Shown: positions 1 to 8,238, numbered from the stretch's first letter. The stretch: DNA of 41,001 nucleotides from Occallatibacter sp. (GCA_031296305.1 JARLFZ010000029.1:1-41001), one strand, 5' to 3'. Numbers and translations are program-made. The notes: a model not told the origin generated them from the letters alone.

Positions 1-74
1 AGGGTTTGCGCTTTGCCATCCGCGAAGGCGGACGCACGGTGGGCGCGGGCGCGATCAGCGAGATCATTAAGTAA
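1..74 (+). CDS. tuf: Elongation factor Tu, C-terminal end (partial)
   Basis: Only the last 23 codons are in the window, read in the frame starting at base 3 and ending with TAA at 72-74. The residues GLRFAIREGGRTVGAGAISE are the typical last beta-barrel strand of EF-Tu, the GTPase that brings aminoacyl-tRNA to the ribosome. The following rpmG, tRNA-Trp, secE, nusG and rplK are the usual bacterial neighbours of tuf and support the call. The gene begins upstream of the window. Confidence 0.85.
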   Translation, partial: GLRFAIREGGRTVGAGAISEIIK

Positions 75-201
75 CAGTGGTTAGTGACTAGTGATTAGTG
101 GTTAGTGAAAATGCGGTAGGCGCGTAAGAGTTCGACAAGCGCGAAAGACTAACCCGCTAGCCACTAAGCACTAAACACTGCGACCTGAAGGGGAGCAAGC
201 A
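75..201. repeat. Period-7 word repeat with inverted partner (tuf-rpmG gap)
   Basis: A left arm at about 75-107 is made of degenerate 7-base units such as AGTGATT and AGTGGTT. A right arm at about 150-180 is its approximate reverse complement. Aligning the arms over the outer 27 positions gives 21 matches, so the transcript could form a long imperfect hairpin just ahead of the rpmG ribosome binding site. The 20-base string CTAGTGATTAGTGGTTAGTG (88-107) recurs exactly at 17926-17945. Confidence 0.7.
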
Positions 202-351
202 ATGCGGGAAATCATTACGTTGGAATGCACGCAGTGCAAGGAGCGGAATTACTCAACGACGAAGAACAAGAAGACCGTGACCGGCCGTCTTGAGCTGAAG
301 AAGTTCTGTAATCGCTGCCGCAAGCACCAGGTGCACAAGGAAGCGAAGTAA
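202..351 (+). CDS. rpmG: 50S ribosomal protein L33
   Basis: The 49-residue product starts [17 protein letters not shown] and is a zinc-ribbon L33, a protein of the large ribosomal subunit near the E site. Two CxxC pairs are intact (C9/C12 and C36/C39), so this is the zinc-binding (C+) type. The length matches the family. An AAGGGGA ribosome binding site precedes the ATG by about eight bases. It lies between tuf and tRNA-Trp/secE, the common bacterial order. Confidence 0.95.
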   Translation: MREIITLECTQCKERNYSTTKNKKTVTGRLELKKFCNRCRKHQVHKEAK

Positions 352-359
352 AAGAACAG

Positions 360-436
360 GCAATAGGGAATAGGGAATAGAAAACGGCGCGTCGGTGCTC
401 AGGATCTACTCCCTATTGGCTACTCCCTACTCCCTG
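360..436. repeat. Period-7 word repeat with inverted partner (rpmG-tRNA gap)
   Basis: Units of AATAGGG are repeated at about 363-381. A reverse-complement block of ACTCCCT-type units lies at 406-436, immediately before tRNA-Trp. The right block is a near copy (one difference over 30 bases, on the opposite strand) of the arms at 40500-40529 and 31831-31860, so it belongs to a dispersed family. A hairpin between the two arms would sit just upstream of the tRNA 5' end. Confidence 0.7.
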
Positions 437-441
437 CATTC

Positions 442-517
442 AGGGGCGTAAGCTCAACGGCTAAACTGTCGGTCTCCAAAACCGAACTTGGGGGTTCGAA
501 TCCCTCCGCCCCTGCCA
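442..517 (+). tRNA. trnW: tRNA-Trp (anticodon CCA)
   Basis: A cloverleaf can be drawn by eye. Acceptor AGGGGCG (442-448) pairs with CGCCCCT (507-513), the discriminator is G514, and CCA is encoded at 515-517. The anticodon stem TCGGT/ACCGA encloses the loop CTCCAAA with anticodon CCA. The T arm has GGGGG-TTCGAAT-CCCTC. The D stem has one mismatch. Position between rpmG and secE is the usual place of tRNA-Trp in many bacteria. Confidence 0.95.
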
Positions 518-527
518 GATTGGGAAG

Positions 528-640
528 AGAGAGCAGAGATCAGAGAACAGAGATCAGAAAAGCGCGGGGCAGCGGCAAGAAGCGTTTGGCAGCAGCTCGA
601 AAAGAACTGATCTCCGATCTCTGAACGCTGATTTCTGGAA
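528..640. repeat. Period-7 word repeat with inverted partner (tRNA-secE gap)
   Basis: The left arm (about 533-559) is built from CAGAGAT and CAGAGAA heptads. The right arm (about 608-639) is an imperfect reverse complement. The word differs from those in the two preceding gaps, but the arrangement (left arm, GC-rich loop, right arm, then the next gene) is the same. Confidence 0.65.
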
Positions 641-653
641 AAGGAATTGAAGC

Positions 654-953
654 ATGGCCACGAAAACAGCAGTCGAACGAGGCGATGAGCGGTCGTCCAA
701 ACGGCAGGAGCCGGGCGCGCTCAAGGAGTTTGGGGGCGGTGCAATGAACAAGTGGAACGAGTTTACCGGCTTTCTGCGCGACGTACGCGCGGAGATGCGC
801 AAGGTAGTTTCGCCCTCCTGGAAGGAAGTGAAGACGACCACGGGCGTGGTGATCATCGCCGTGTTTCTGTTCGGCGCTTACTTCTTTGTGGTCGACAGAC
901 TGTTTCACCTGGGCGTGCAGACGTTGCTGAAAAGTCTGGGTGGATTGCAGTAG
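654..953 (+). CDS. secE: Preprotein translocase subunit SecE
   Basis: The 99-residue product has a charged, poorly conserved N-terminal extension followed by the short SecE core: an amphipathic helix (about residues 32-58, KWNEFTGFLRDVRAEMRKV, then SWKEVKTTT) and one membrane helix (about 63-85, GVVIIAVFLFGAYFFVVD). SecE clamps the SecY channel in the inner membrane. An AAGGAA site lies upstream of the ATG. It sits directly before nusG, the classic secE-nusG pair. Confidence 0.95.
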   Translation: MATKTAVERGDERSSKRQEPGALKEFGGGAMNKWNEFTGFLRDVRAEMRKVVSPSWKEVKTTTGVVIIAVFLFGAYFFVVDRLFHLGVQTLLKSLGGLQ

Positions 954-984
954 CAGGAACGAGCAGCCCGGAATCGAGAGGGTA

Positions 985-1746
985 ATGTCAGACGAATTGG
1001 AAAAGCCGGAGTTGGAACAGCCCGTGAACGAGACGGTCGAGACAGAGGAAGCCGCAGAGCAGGCCGCCGCAGTTGAGCCCGAGCCCCCCGCGGACAAGCC
1101 TTCGCCCGCGAAGTCGAAGGCCAAGGCCGCTGAAGCGACGCCGCAGGTTGCCGTAGCGGAGCCCGAGGCCGCTGAAGCTGCGCCCCAGGCCGCGGCGGAG
1201 CCGGCGCGCAATCCGAATTTCAAGTGGTACATCCTGCATGCCTACTCGGGCTTTGAGCGCAAGGTGCGCGAGTCGATCGAGAGCCGCGTGCAGGCCTTTG
1301 GGTTGAAGGAGCGCGTAGGCCGCGTGATGATTCCCACCGAGCCGGTGACGGAAATCATCAACGGCAAAAAGCGCACGGTGGAGCGGGTGTTTCTGCCCGG
1401 CTACGTTCTGGTGGAGATGGAGCTCGACAACAACTTGTGGCACGTGCTGAAAGACACGCCCAAGGTGACGGGATTTCTGGGCACCGGCGACAAGCCTGTG
1501 GCGCTGAGCGAAGAAGAGGTGAGTTCGATTCTCTTCCGCAGCGAAACCGCGAAGGATAAGCCGCGGCTCAAGATCAAATTTGAGAAGAGCGAACAAGTGC
1601 GCATCACCGATGGGCCGTTCGCCAACTTCAATGGCGTGGTGGACGAGATCAACGAAGATCGCGAGACCATGAAGGTGATGGTGACGATCTTTGGGCGCTC
1701 CACACCGGTCGAACTCGAGTTCAGCAAGGTAGAAAAGATTGAGTAG
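985..1746 (+). CDS. nusG: Transcription termination/antitermination factor NusG
   Basis: NusG couples RNA polymerase to Rho and to ribosomal protein S10. The NGN domain starts near residue 77 with FKWYILHAYSGFERKVRESI, and the KOW domain is at the C-terminus (EQVRITDGPFANFNGVVDEI through to the end). The first ~70 residues are an acidic, Ala/Pro-rich extension not needed in the family core. I chose ATG 985, preceded by GAGAGG, over an upstream in-frame GTG at 940 that overlaps secE. Product 253 aa. Confidence 0.93.
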   Translation: MSDELEKPELEQPVNETVETEEAAEQAAAVEPEPPADKPSPAKSKAKAAEATPQVAVAEPEAAEAAPQAAAEPARNPNFKWYILHAYSGFERKVRESIESRVQAFGLKERVGRVMIPTEPVTEIINGKKRTVERVFLPGYVLVEMELDNNLWHVLKDTPKVTGFLGTGDKPVALSEEEVSSILFRSETAKDKPRLKIKFEKSEQVRITDGPFANFNGVVDEINEDRETMKVMVTIFGRSTPVELEFSKVEKIE

Positions 1747-1895
1747 TCGAAGCTCTCAGCAAGTAGCTTTCAGCTTCTAGCCGGTGAGGTTTTCTAGCTG
1801 CCGCCGGTTGCGAGCCAACGCGATAGTTTCGGCACCAAAATTTGCATCAGAACAACCGGCTAAGAGCTAAAAGCTAGAAGCTAAGAGCTGGTTTT
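1747..1895. repeat. Period-7 word repeat with inverted partner (nusG-rplK gap)
   Basis: The right arm (about 1857-1890) has heptads CTAAGAG, CTAAAAG, CTAGAAG, CTAAGAG. The left arm (about 1750-1784) is its imperfect reverse complement: 27 of 34 aligned positions match. The potential hairpin lies in the leader of rplK, ending about 15 bases before its ribosome binding site. It is the fourth successive gap in the cluster with this arrangement, using a fourth word. Confidence 0.7.
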
Positions 1896-1909
1896 GAAGG
1901 AATCGAACC

Positions 1910-2347
1910 ATGGCAACGACCAAGAAAATTACCGGCTACGTGAAGTTGCAAATTGAAGCCGGCAAAGCGACACCCGCGCCTCCGGTAGGTCCCGCACTGG
2001 GCCAGGCGCAGGTCAACATCATGGAGTTCTGCAAGCAGTTCAACGCGCGCACGCAGAACAAGGAGATGGCCGGACTGATTATTCCGGTTGTCATCACGGT
2101 GTATGCCGACCGCACGTTCAGCTTTGTGACCAAGACGCCTCCGGCGGCGGTGCTGCTGAAGAAGGCGGCGGGGATCGAGAAGGGATCGGGCACGCCCAAC
2201 AAAGAAAAAAAGGGCAAAGTGACCGAGAAGCAGGTGCGCGAGATCGCCACGCAGAAGATGCCGGATTTGAATGCGGCGTCGATCGATGCGGCGGTCAAGA
2301 GCATCAAGGGTACGGCGCGGTCGATGGGGATTGAAGTGGTGGGATAG
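1910..2347 (+). CDS. rplK: 50S ribosomal protein L11
   Basis: The 145-residue product carries the L11 hallmarks: [20 protein letters not shown] near the N-terminus, the N-terminal ligand-binding region, and the C-terminal 23S rRNA-binding domain ending with [16 protein letters not shown]11 forms the GTPase-associated centre. A GAAGGAA site lies before the ATG. In most bacteria rplA follows immediately. Here a terminator follows and the next gene is on the opposite strand, so the operon ends at rplK. Confidence 0.97.
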   Translation: MATTKKITGYVKLQIEAGKATPAPPVGPALGQAQVNIMEFCKQFNARTQNKEMAGLIIPVVITVYADRTFSFVTKTPPAAVLLKKAAGIEKGSGTPNKEKKGKVTEKQVREIATQKMPDLNAASIDAAVKSIKGTARSMGIEVVG

Positions 2348-2375
2348 CTCCGGCTGCTTCGGTTGGTTGAAACAG

Positions 2376-2409
2376 AAGGCTCTCCGCGATGCGGAGGGCC
2401 TTCGTTTTT
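2376..2409 (+). terminator. Rho-independent terminator after rplK
   Basis: A 12-bp stem (2376-2387 with 2391-2402, one G-T pair) with a GAT loop is followed by CG and a run of five T. It lies 29 bases after the rplK stop and 28 bases before the 3' end of the convergent recJ gene. Confidence 0.9.
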
Positions 2410-2436
2410 GACGAGGAAAACCATTGATGACGGCGA

Positions 2437-4344
2437 TTACGCCCCGGTGAGTTTCATACCCATGATTTCGATTTCGAGGCCGCCGAAGTCGGGGTGGTCG
2501 TTTTCGCGAATACGATACACAACGTCGATGTGGCTGCCTGGCTCGAGGCGGAGTTCCATGGCGCGCTCGGCCAGGTTCCAGCCGACGGCGCGGATGGAAC
2601 TGATAGGCGCGGGGCTGCCGGGCGAAGGAGCTGCCGCCGCCGCGGGCGACGAATTGGAGGAGCCATCCGACGGCGCCGGCGAGTCTTGCGTGAGTTCGAG
2701 TGCGAGGTGACGGGCTTTCATGATGCGAGGCGCTTTGAGCAGGCGTGCGTTGCGGGCGAGGAAGAGCGGCTCGGGGTTGCCGTGGCCGAGCGGCTCGAGC
2801 TTTTTGAGCCATCCGGCGAGCACCGGCGTGATGCGGTCGAGTGGCAATTCGGCGTGAATGCGCAGAACGCGCTCGGGTTCGCGTGCGGCGAGGTGCTGCT
2901 CGGCGTAAATGCGCAGGCGGCGCTTGAGGTCAGGCAGGTTTTCCGCGGGGAGCGCGAAGCCAACGGCGAAGGCGTGGCCGCCGAAGCGGGTGAAAAGGTC
3001 GGCGCAGGATTCGATGGCGGCGAGAAGCACGAAGCCGTCGACGGAGCGGCCGGAGCCGTGGGCGATTCTGCCATTGGGACCGTCTTCAATGCTGATGACG
3101 ATGGCCGGCTTGGCGGTGCGCTCGACGACACGCGAGGCGAGGATGCCGATGACGCCGCGGTGCCAGCCGTCGCCGACGATGACAAGGAGGCGGTCGGCGA
3201 TGATTTCTGAATCTGCGGCGAGGCGGGCTTCGATGGTGGTAAGCGCGGCGGCTTCTACATCGCGGCGCTCGCGATTCAGCCGCTCCAATTTGTTCGCCAA
3301 CTCCGTTGCGCGGTGTGCGTCGCGCGTGGAAAAGAGTTCGACGACGTCGGAGGCGACGTCCATGCGGCCGGCGGCGTTGATGCGGGGCGCGAGGCGGAAG
3401 GCGACGTCGAAGCCGGTGATTTGTTTGGCTGCGGGATCGAGTGCGGCCGCGGCGAAGAGCGCGCGCAGACCGGCGCCCACGGGGCGGCGCAGTTCCTTCA
3501 GGCCAATGGCGGCAATGGTGCGGTTCTCACCGCAGAGCGGGACTGCATCGGCGATGGTGGCGATGGCCGCCATTTTGAGAAAGCTGGGCAGAGTTTTTTC
3601 GCGTGCTCGCGTTGGCTCACGGCGTTCGAGAAGCGCCTGTGCGAGCTTGAGAGCGATGGCTGCGCCGCAGAGGCTTTTCTCCGGATACTGGCATCCGGGT
3701 TGATTCGGGTTCAGGATGGCGAGTGCAGCGGGAAGCGCGTCGTGCGCATCAGGCAGATGGTGATCCGTGATGATCAGATCCAGTCCGAGGCGGCGCGCGG
3801 TTTCAGCTTCAGCAAAGGCGCGCATGCCGGTGTCGACGGTGACGACGACGCGAACGCCTTCGGCGTGCGCGGCTTCAAGCACGCTCGATTGCATGCCGTA
3901 GCCTTCGCGGAGGCGGTGCGGCACGTGGAATCGTGCTTCTCCTCCGAGCATTTCGATGGCCGTCTTGAGCAGGACCACGGCGACGGTTCCGTCCACGTCG
4001 TAGTCGCCGTAAAGAAGAATGGGTTCGCGGGCGGCGATGGCGCGTTCGAGACGGTCGACGGCCGCGGCCATGCCGAGCATTAAGAATGGATCGTGCAAAT
4101 GCGCAGGCTCGGGATTGAGGAAGGTGAAGGCTTCGGCGGCTCCAGTGATGCCGCGAGCGACGAGCAGCTCGGCGAGAATCAGAGGCAGACGGGCTTCGCG
4201 AGCGAGGGCAGCGGATTCTTCAGGGTGCGGGTCGGAAATGATCCAGCGCTGACGCGGGATTACCCAACGCTGACGCGGCGGCGTGCGTTGCGGCGATGTG
4301 GGTTGCGCCGCGGGGGCCCGATTTTCGGCGCTGGACGTGCTCAC
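2437..4344 (-). CDS. recJ: Single-stranded-DNA-specific exonuclease RecJ
   Basis: RecJ degrades single-stranded DNA 5' to 3' in recombination and mismatch repair. The 635-residue protein shows the DHH phosphoesterase motifs: YGDYDVDG (112-119), DTG (171-173), TDHH (193-196), and later GRMD and the DHHA1 motif GGHAFAVGF. The C-terminal OB-like region contains a low-complexity Ser/Pro/Ala insert. The start is GTG at 4344, five bases after the stop of the upstream gene, suggesting translational coupling. The N-terminus contains a small internal duplication (RQRWVI / RQRWII). Confidence 0.93.
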   Translation of the reverse strand: MSTSSAENRAPAAQPTSPQRTPPRQRWVIPRQRWIISDPHPEESAALAREARLPLILAELLVARGITGAAEAFTFLNPEPAHLHDPFLMLGMAAAVDRLERAIAAREPILLYGDYDVDGTVAVVLLKTAIEMLGGEARFHVPHRLREGYGMQSSVLEAAHAEGVRVVVTVDTGMRAFAEAETARRLGLDLIITDHHLPDAHDALPAALAILNPNQPGCQYPEKSLCGAAIALKLAQALLERREPTRAREKTLPSFLKMAAIATIADAVPLCGENRTIAAIGLKELRRPVGAGLRALFAAAALDPAAKQITGFDVAFRLAPRINAAGRMDVASDVVELFSTRDAHRATELANKLERLNRERRDVEAAALTTIEARLAADSEIIADRLLVIVGDGWHRGVIGILASRVVERTAKPAIVISIEDGPNGRIAHGSGRSVDGFVLLAAIESCADLFTRFGGHAFAVGFALPAENLPDLKRRLRIYAEQHLAAREPERVLRIHAELPLDRITPVLAGWLKKLEPLGHGNPEPLFLARNARLLKAPRIMKARHLALELTQDSPAPSDGSSNSSPAAAAAPSPGSPAPISSIRAVGWNLAERAMELRLEPGSHIDVVYRIRENDHPDFGGLEIEIMGMKLTGA

Positions 4345-4349
4345 GCGCT

Positions 4350-4829
4350 TTACTCGTCCTCGTCGTCGTGCGAGTGCGCGTCGTCAATCACGATGTCGTG
4401 GAAAGCTTCGAGGTTTTCGAGCAGCGACTGGTAGCGCTCGTACCACTCGGTGGTGGTTTCGTGCATGAAGACGATGCCCTGGTAGATGAATCCGAGCTGG
4501 ATGTAGCCGAGCTTGCCGGCGTACTTGCGCAGCCACTTGGCTTCGACCAGCTCCGCGGCCTCTTCATCGGGGAAGTTCATCTCGCCGGCTTCTTCGATGA
4601 GAGCGTCGAGTTCCTCGTGGTCAAGAGTCATCTCGCTGAAGGTGACAAAGGGAGAGCCCGCGTGCTTGGCCATCTCCACAAAGTCCTTCCACGCGTCAGG
4701 ATTGCCGCGACCCTCCCAGAGCACCGATGGAATGTCGTCGGTGACGTAGCCGGGGAGGCGCCGCATGCCGTGGCCCTCGATGAAGGCCACCATGTCGTCT
4801 TTAAGCGAAAGTAGATTGTCGGTGCTCAT
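4350..4829 (-). CDS. Conserved hypothetical protein upstream of recJ
   Basis: The 159-residue acidic protein is not recognised as a named family. It begins MSTDNLLSLKDDMVAFIEGH, has no signal peptide or membrane segment, and ends in a His/Asp/Glu-rich tail (DDAHSHDDEDE). The mixed helical, charged composition suggests a soluble cytoplasmic protein. An in-frame TTG lies one codon upstream, but the ATG at 4829 is preferred. Its stop is five bases before the recJ GTG, so the two genes are probably one operon. Confidence 0.75.
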   Translation of the reverse strand: MSTDNLLSLKDDMVAFIEGHGMRRLPGYVTDDIPSVLWEGRGNPDAWKDFVEMAKHAGSPFVTFSEMTLDHEELDALIEEAGEMNFPDEEAAELVEAKWLRKYAGKLGYIQLGFIYQGIVFMHETTTEWYERYQSLLENLEAFHDIVIDDAHSHDDEDE

Positions 4830-4935
4830 CAATCACTCATTCTCGCAGATGAGGCCGGGGTGGGCATACCGGTTGTGGAAAGCGGCGGGGGGGCGGGGCG
4901 CGCTCCGAGGCAAACCTGTGGGCCGGGGCTTGTGC

Positions 4936-4968
4936 GTCCCCGGTCCCCAAAGGCGAGGGACCGGGGGC
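4936..4968. other. Strong GC-rich inverted repeat upstream of ferredoxin gene
   Basis: CCCCGGTCCC (4938-4947) pairs perfectly with GGGACCGGGG (4957-4966) around a 9-base loop. Two further pairs (one G-T) extend the stem. No T tract follows, so it is not a canonical terminator. It lies in the divergent gap between the 4350-4829 and 5027-5374 genes and could be a REP-type element or part of the leader. Confidence 0.5.
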
Positions 4969-5026
4969 ACCCACGTTAGTCTGAAATGAGACGTACGAAA
5001 TTGATTGGACTGAGGAGGTCCTCCGC

Positions 5027-5374
5027 TTGGCCCCATTTGAACGCCACGTTTTTGTCTGCCTCAACGCGCGGCCCGCCGATGCGCCGCGGCCGTCGTGCAC
5101 CAGCGATGGAAAGAGCGAGTTGCACACGCGGCTGCAGCAGCTTTCACGCGAGGCCGGGCTGGGCGCGACGGTGCGCATCAACAAGTCAGGCTGCCTGGAC
5201 CAGTGCGAGCACGGGCCTACGGTGGTGGTGTACCCCGACGCCGTTTGGTACGGGCACGTGCAGCCGGAAGACGCGGAAGAGATTGTGCGGGAGCACCTGG
5301 TGGGCGGGCGGCCGGTGGAGCGGCTGCGGCTTGCCGACGAGTGCGTGAATACGAAGAGCTGTCCGCATCGGTGA
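5027..5374 (+). CDS. Thioredoxin-like (2Fe-2S) ferredoxin
   Basis: The 115-residue protein fits the Aquifex-type/Shethna 2Fe-2S ferredoxin (NuoE-like fold). Four cysteines have the expected spacing: C11 in HVFVCLN, C24 in PSCTSDG, and C56/C60 in SGCLDQC. GPTVVVYPDAVWYGHV is the family's conserved central region. It is a small electron carrier, partner unknown. The start is TTG at 5027, backed by an AGGAGGT site seven bases upstream. No ATG fits the conserved N-terminus. Confidence 0.88.
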   Translation: MAPFERHVFVCLNARPADAPRPSCTSDGKSELHTRLQQLSREAGLGATVRINKSGCLDQCEHGPTVVVYPDAVWYGHVQPEDAEEIVREHLVGGRPVERLRLADECVNTKSCPHR

Positions 5375-5376
5375 GG

Positions 5377-5428
5377 CAGGGACCAAGGGAACGAGGGAAC
5401 AAGGGAACGAGAATGCAGGGACCAGGGA
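5377..5428. repeat. Period-8 GGGAACRA-type word repeat
   Basis: Degenerate octads (GGGACCAA, GGGAACGA, GGGAACAA, GGGAACGA) follow the ferredoxin stop codon, without an obvious inverted partner nearby. The same word occurs at 14866-14905 and, on the other strand, at 17984-18035 and about 39660-39690. Confidence 0.65.
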
Positions 5429-5471
5429 CTTGAAAAACCAGCCCCTGATTAGCGGGAGAAAGATTTTCGCG

Positions 5472-8213
5472 ATGAAGCGCAGAGAGTTTTTGAAGGTGGC
5501 GGGAGCGGCGTCGGCGGCGGGCCTGGCGAAAGGCGCGCTGGCTGCGACAGGTAAGGGCATCGCAATCGTATTGGATCCGGGCGTCGCGATTCTGAAAGCT
5601 CCATCGGTGTGGTGGGCTGCCGAACAGCTTCGCAGTGCAATTGCCACCCGGGGAGTCTTGTCCAGGATTGTCGATTCGCCCAGTCAGATTCCGGGGCACG
5701 CATTTTGTGTGATCTTCACCTACGGGCAAGAGAAATTACCTCCCGGGCATCCCCACGCGGACGATACCAACTTCGCGCCGGATGGTTTTCGAATCATCGC
5801 GGCCGGGGATCGTTTCGTGCCGGGCCTCCTGGTCGGTGCCAGCAATGAGCGCGGGTTCATCTACGCGCTATTGGAACTTGCAGAGCGGGTTCGTTACGGC
5901 CGAGAGCCGATTGCGGCGTTGCATTTTGCTGAACCTCTCAAAGAGGCGACGGCGAACGAAGTGCGCTGCGTGAGTCGCTATTTTTGCAGCGAGCTCGAAG
6001 ACAAGCCGTGGTTTTATGACAAGGATTTCTGGCCGGGCTATTTGGACGTGCTGGCTGCGAGCCGCTTCAACCGCTTCTGCCTTGCGTTTGGCCTGGAGTA
6101 CGACTTTCCCAGGGGCGTGACCAGCGATTATCTGCATTTTCCGTATCCATATTTGGTCGACGTGCCGGGTTACGAGGTGCAGGTGCAGCAATTGCGCGCG
6201 CCGGACGGCAAGTTGCTGACTGCGCCGGTTGTGGTGAGCGCCGACGAGCGCAAGAAAAATCTCGAAGCACTGCAATACATTGCCGCGCAAACGGCGGCGC
6301 GCGGATTGCACTTTCAACTCGGCATCTGGACGCATGCTTACCAATGGACCGACAGTCCCCATGCGTATCACAGCATTGAAGGGCTCACGCCGCAGACCCA
6401 CGCGGCCTATTGCCGCGACGCGCTGGCGATGCTGCTGAAGTTGTGCCCGGAGATCCAGGGATTGACGTTGCGCGTGCACGGCGAGAGCGGAATTCCCGAG
6501 GGCAGCTACGGGTTCTGGGAGACGCTGTTTGCGGCCATCAAGGGCTGTGGGCGCACGATCGAAATCGACATGCATGCCAAGGGCGTGGACGAAAAGATGA
6601 TCGACATCGCCGTGGCCACGGGCATGCCGGTGAAGCTGGGGGCGAAGTACTCGGCCGAGCATCAGAGCCTGGGTTATCAGCAGGCCGACATTCGCGCGCT
6701 GGAGATTCCCAAGCCGGGACACGCGGGCGAGGGGCCGTTCAGTTTGAGCTCGGGCGCGCGCTCATTTACGCGTTACGGATACGCGGATTTCCTGAAGGCC
6801 GGCAGGAAGTACAAGCTGCTGTTTCGTCTGTGGCCGGGAACGCAACGGCATTTGTTGAGCGCAGATCCGGAGATGGCGGCGGCGTACGGGCGCACGGCGC
6901 ATTTTTGCGGCGCGGCAGGACTGGATTTGATGGAGCCGCTGACGTTCAAGGGCAGGGAAGGGTCGGGGCTGCCGGGCGGGCGGTGTGCTTATGCCGATGC
7001 GACCTTGAATCCCAAATACGATTGGCAAAAGTTCGAGCTTTACTATCGCGTGTGGGGCCGCAGGCTCTACGATCCGGATGCTGATCCGGAGGCGTGGCGG
7101 CGCTGGATGCGGACGCAGTTCGGAGCGGCCACGATGCAATTGGAAACGGCGGTGGCCCAGGCCAGCCGGATGCTTCCGCTGGTGACCTCGGCGCATTTGC
7201 CCTCGGCGTCGAATCACTCGTTCTGGCCGGAGATCAACACCAATATGCCGATCGTGATGGGCAGTGAGCCTTCGCCTTACGGCGACACGCCGGAACCGAG
7301 GTGCTTCGGCACCGTGAGTCCGCTCGATCCGCAAACTTTTTCGACGATCGAAGAGCATGCCGGGGATTTGCTGACGGGAAGTGCAAATCCGAAATACTCG
7401 CCGATCGACGTGGCGCAGTGGCTGGAGGATGCGGCGGCAGCGGCAAGCGATGCGCTAAATGCGGCGCGGCAGGCGAGCGCGGCGCACCGTTCGCCCGCCT
7501 TCCTGCGCATGGAAGCGGATGTGTTGATCCAAGCGGGTCTGGGGCGGTTTTTCGCAGCGAAGATGCGCGCCGGGGTGTTGTACGCGGTGTTTCAGCAAAC
7601 GCAGGAACGACGGGCGGGGCAGGAGGCGCTCGACTATTACCGGACGGCGCGCGCGGCATGGGTCGCGGCGGCGTACGCGGGGGCCGTGTATCGCGGCGAC
7701 ATCAGTTACGGAAGCACGCCAATGCGGCGCGGGCACTGGACGGACCGGCTGGCGGCCGTCGATAAAGATATTTTGGCGCTGGAGGCGCAGGTGAGCGCCG
7801 CGGCCAGGAACGCTGAGCCAACTCCGGATGCGCGGCGGGCGATTGTGCAAGCGATGGGACGTCCGGCGCATCCCACGGTTGAATGGACCCACATGCCGCA
7901 GGCGGCATTCGAGCGGGGAGTGGCGCTGGCGCTCGCGATTACGGTTCCGCAACAGGTGTTGGAGCCGATCCTGACGTCGGTCTTTCTGCGCTACCGGCAT
8001 GTGAATCAGGCGGAACGGTGGCAGCGGGAGGAGATGCAGGCGAACGGGACGGTGTTCGGCGCGGAGATTCCAGCCGAGTACACGCAGTCGCCCTATGCGC
8101 TGGAGTATTGCTTTGAGCTGCACGCGAAAGATGGCTCCGCGTGGCTGGCTCCGGGGTTCAATGCGGCGCTTTCGAGCCAGCCGTACTATGCGGTAGCGCG
8201 CAAAGACGCCTGA
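5472..8213 (+). CDS. Tat-exported glycoside hydrolase-like protein
   Basis: The 913-residue product begins with a Tat signal (MKRREFLKVAGAASAAGLAK) and so is probably exported folded. Residues ~28-150 look like the alpha/beta N-terminal domain that precedes the barrel in GH67/GH84/GH115 enzymes (GASNERGFIYALLELAERV). A TIM-barrel-like region follows (WPGYLDVLAASRFNRFCLAF; acidic candidate in LRVHGESGIPEG), then a helical C-terminal part. I cannot assign a family or substrate; alpha-glucuronidase-like activity is only a possibility. An in-frame ATG lies 14 codons upstream, but 5472 places the Tat motif correctly after GGGAGA. Confidence 0.6.
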   Translation: MKRREFLKVAGAASAAGLAKGALAATGKGIAIVLDPGVAILKAPSVWWAAEQLRSAIATRGVLSRIVDSPSQIPGHAFCVIFTYGQEKLPPGHPHADDTNFAPDGFRIIAAGDRFVPGLLVGASNERGFIYALLELAERVRYGREPIAALHFAEPLKEATANEVRCVSRYFCSELEDKPWFYDKDFWPGYLDVLAASRFNRFCLAFGLEYDFPRGVTSDYLHFPYPYLVDVPGYEVQVQQLRAPDGKLLTAPVVVSADERKKNLEALQYIAAQTAARGLHFQLGIWTHAYQWTDSPHAYHSIEGLTPQTHAAYCRDALAMLLKLCPEIQGLTLRVHGESGIPEGSYGFWETLFAAIKGCGRTIEIDMHAKGVDEKMIDIAVATGMPVKLGAKYSAEHQSLGYQQADIRALEIPKPGHAGEGPFSLSSGARSFTRYGYADFLKAGRKYKLLFRLWPGTQRHLLSADPEMAAAYGRTAHFCGAAGLDLMEPLTFKGREGSGLPGGRCAYADATLNPKYDWQKFELYYRVWGRRLYDPDADPEAWRRWMRTQFGAATMQLETAVAQASRMLPLVTSAHLPSASNHSFWPEINTNMPIVMGSEPSPYGDTPEPRCFGTVSPLDPQTFSTIEEHAGDLLTGSANPKYSPIDVAQWLEDAAAAASDALNAARQASAAHRSPAFLRMEADVLIQAGLGRFFAAKMRAGVLYAVFQQTQERRAGQEALDYYRTARAAWVAAAYAGAVYRGDISYGSTPMRRGHWTDRLAAVDKDILALEAQVSAAARNAEPTPDARRAIVQAMGRPAHPTVEWTHMPQAAFERGVALALAITVPQQVLEPILTSVFLRYRHVNQAERWQREEMQANGTVFGAEIPAEYTQSPYALEYCFELHAKDGSAWLAPGFNAALSSQPYYAVARKDA

Positions 8214-8238
8214 CGGCCAGCGAATGAGGCGCGCAGTG

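Noticed and set aside
940-984. GTG start extending NusG by 15 codons
   Set aside because: Overlaps secE and has no ribosome binding site; ATG 985 fits better.
4936-4968. Strong hairpin considered as a terminator
   Set aside because: No T tract on either strand, and it lies between divergent genes, where no transcript should end.
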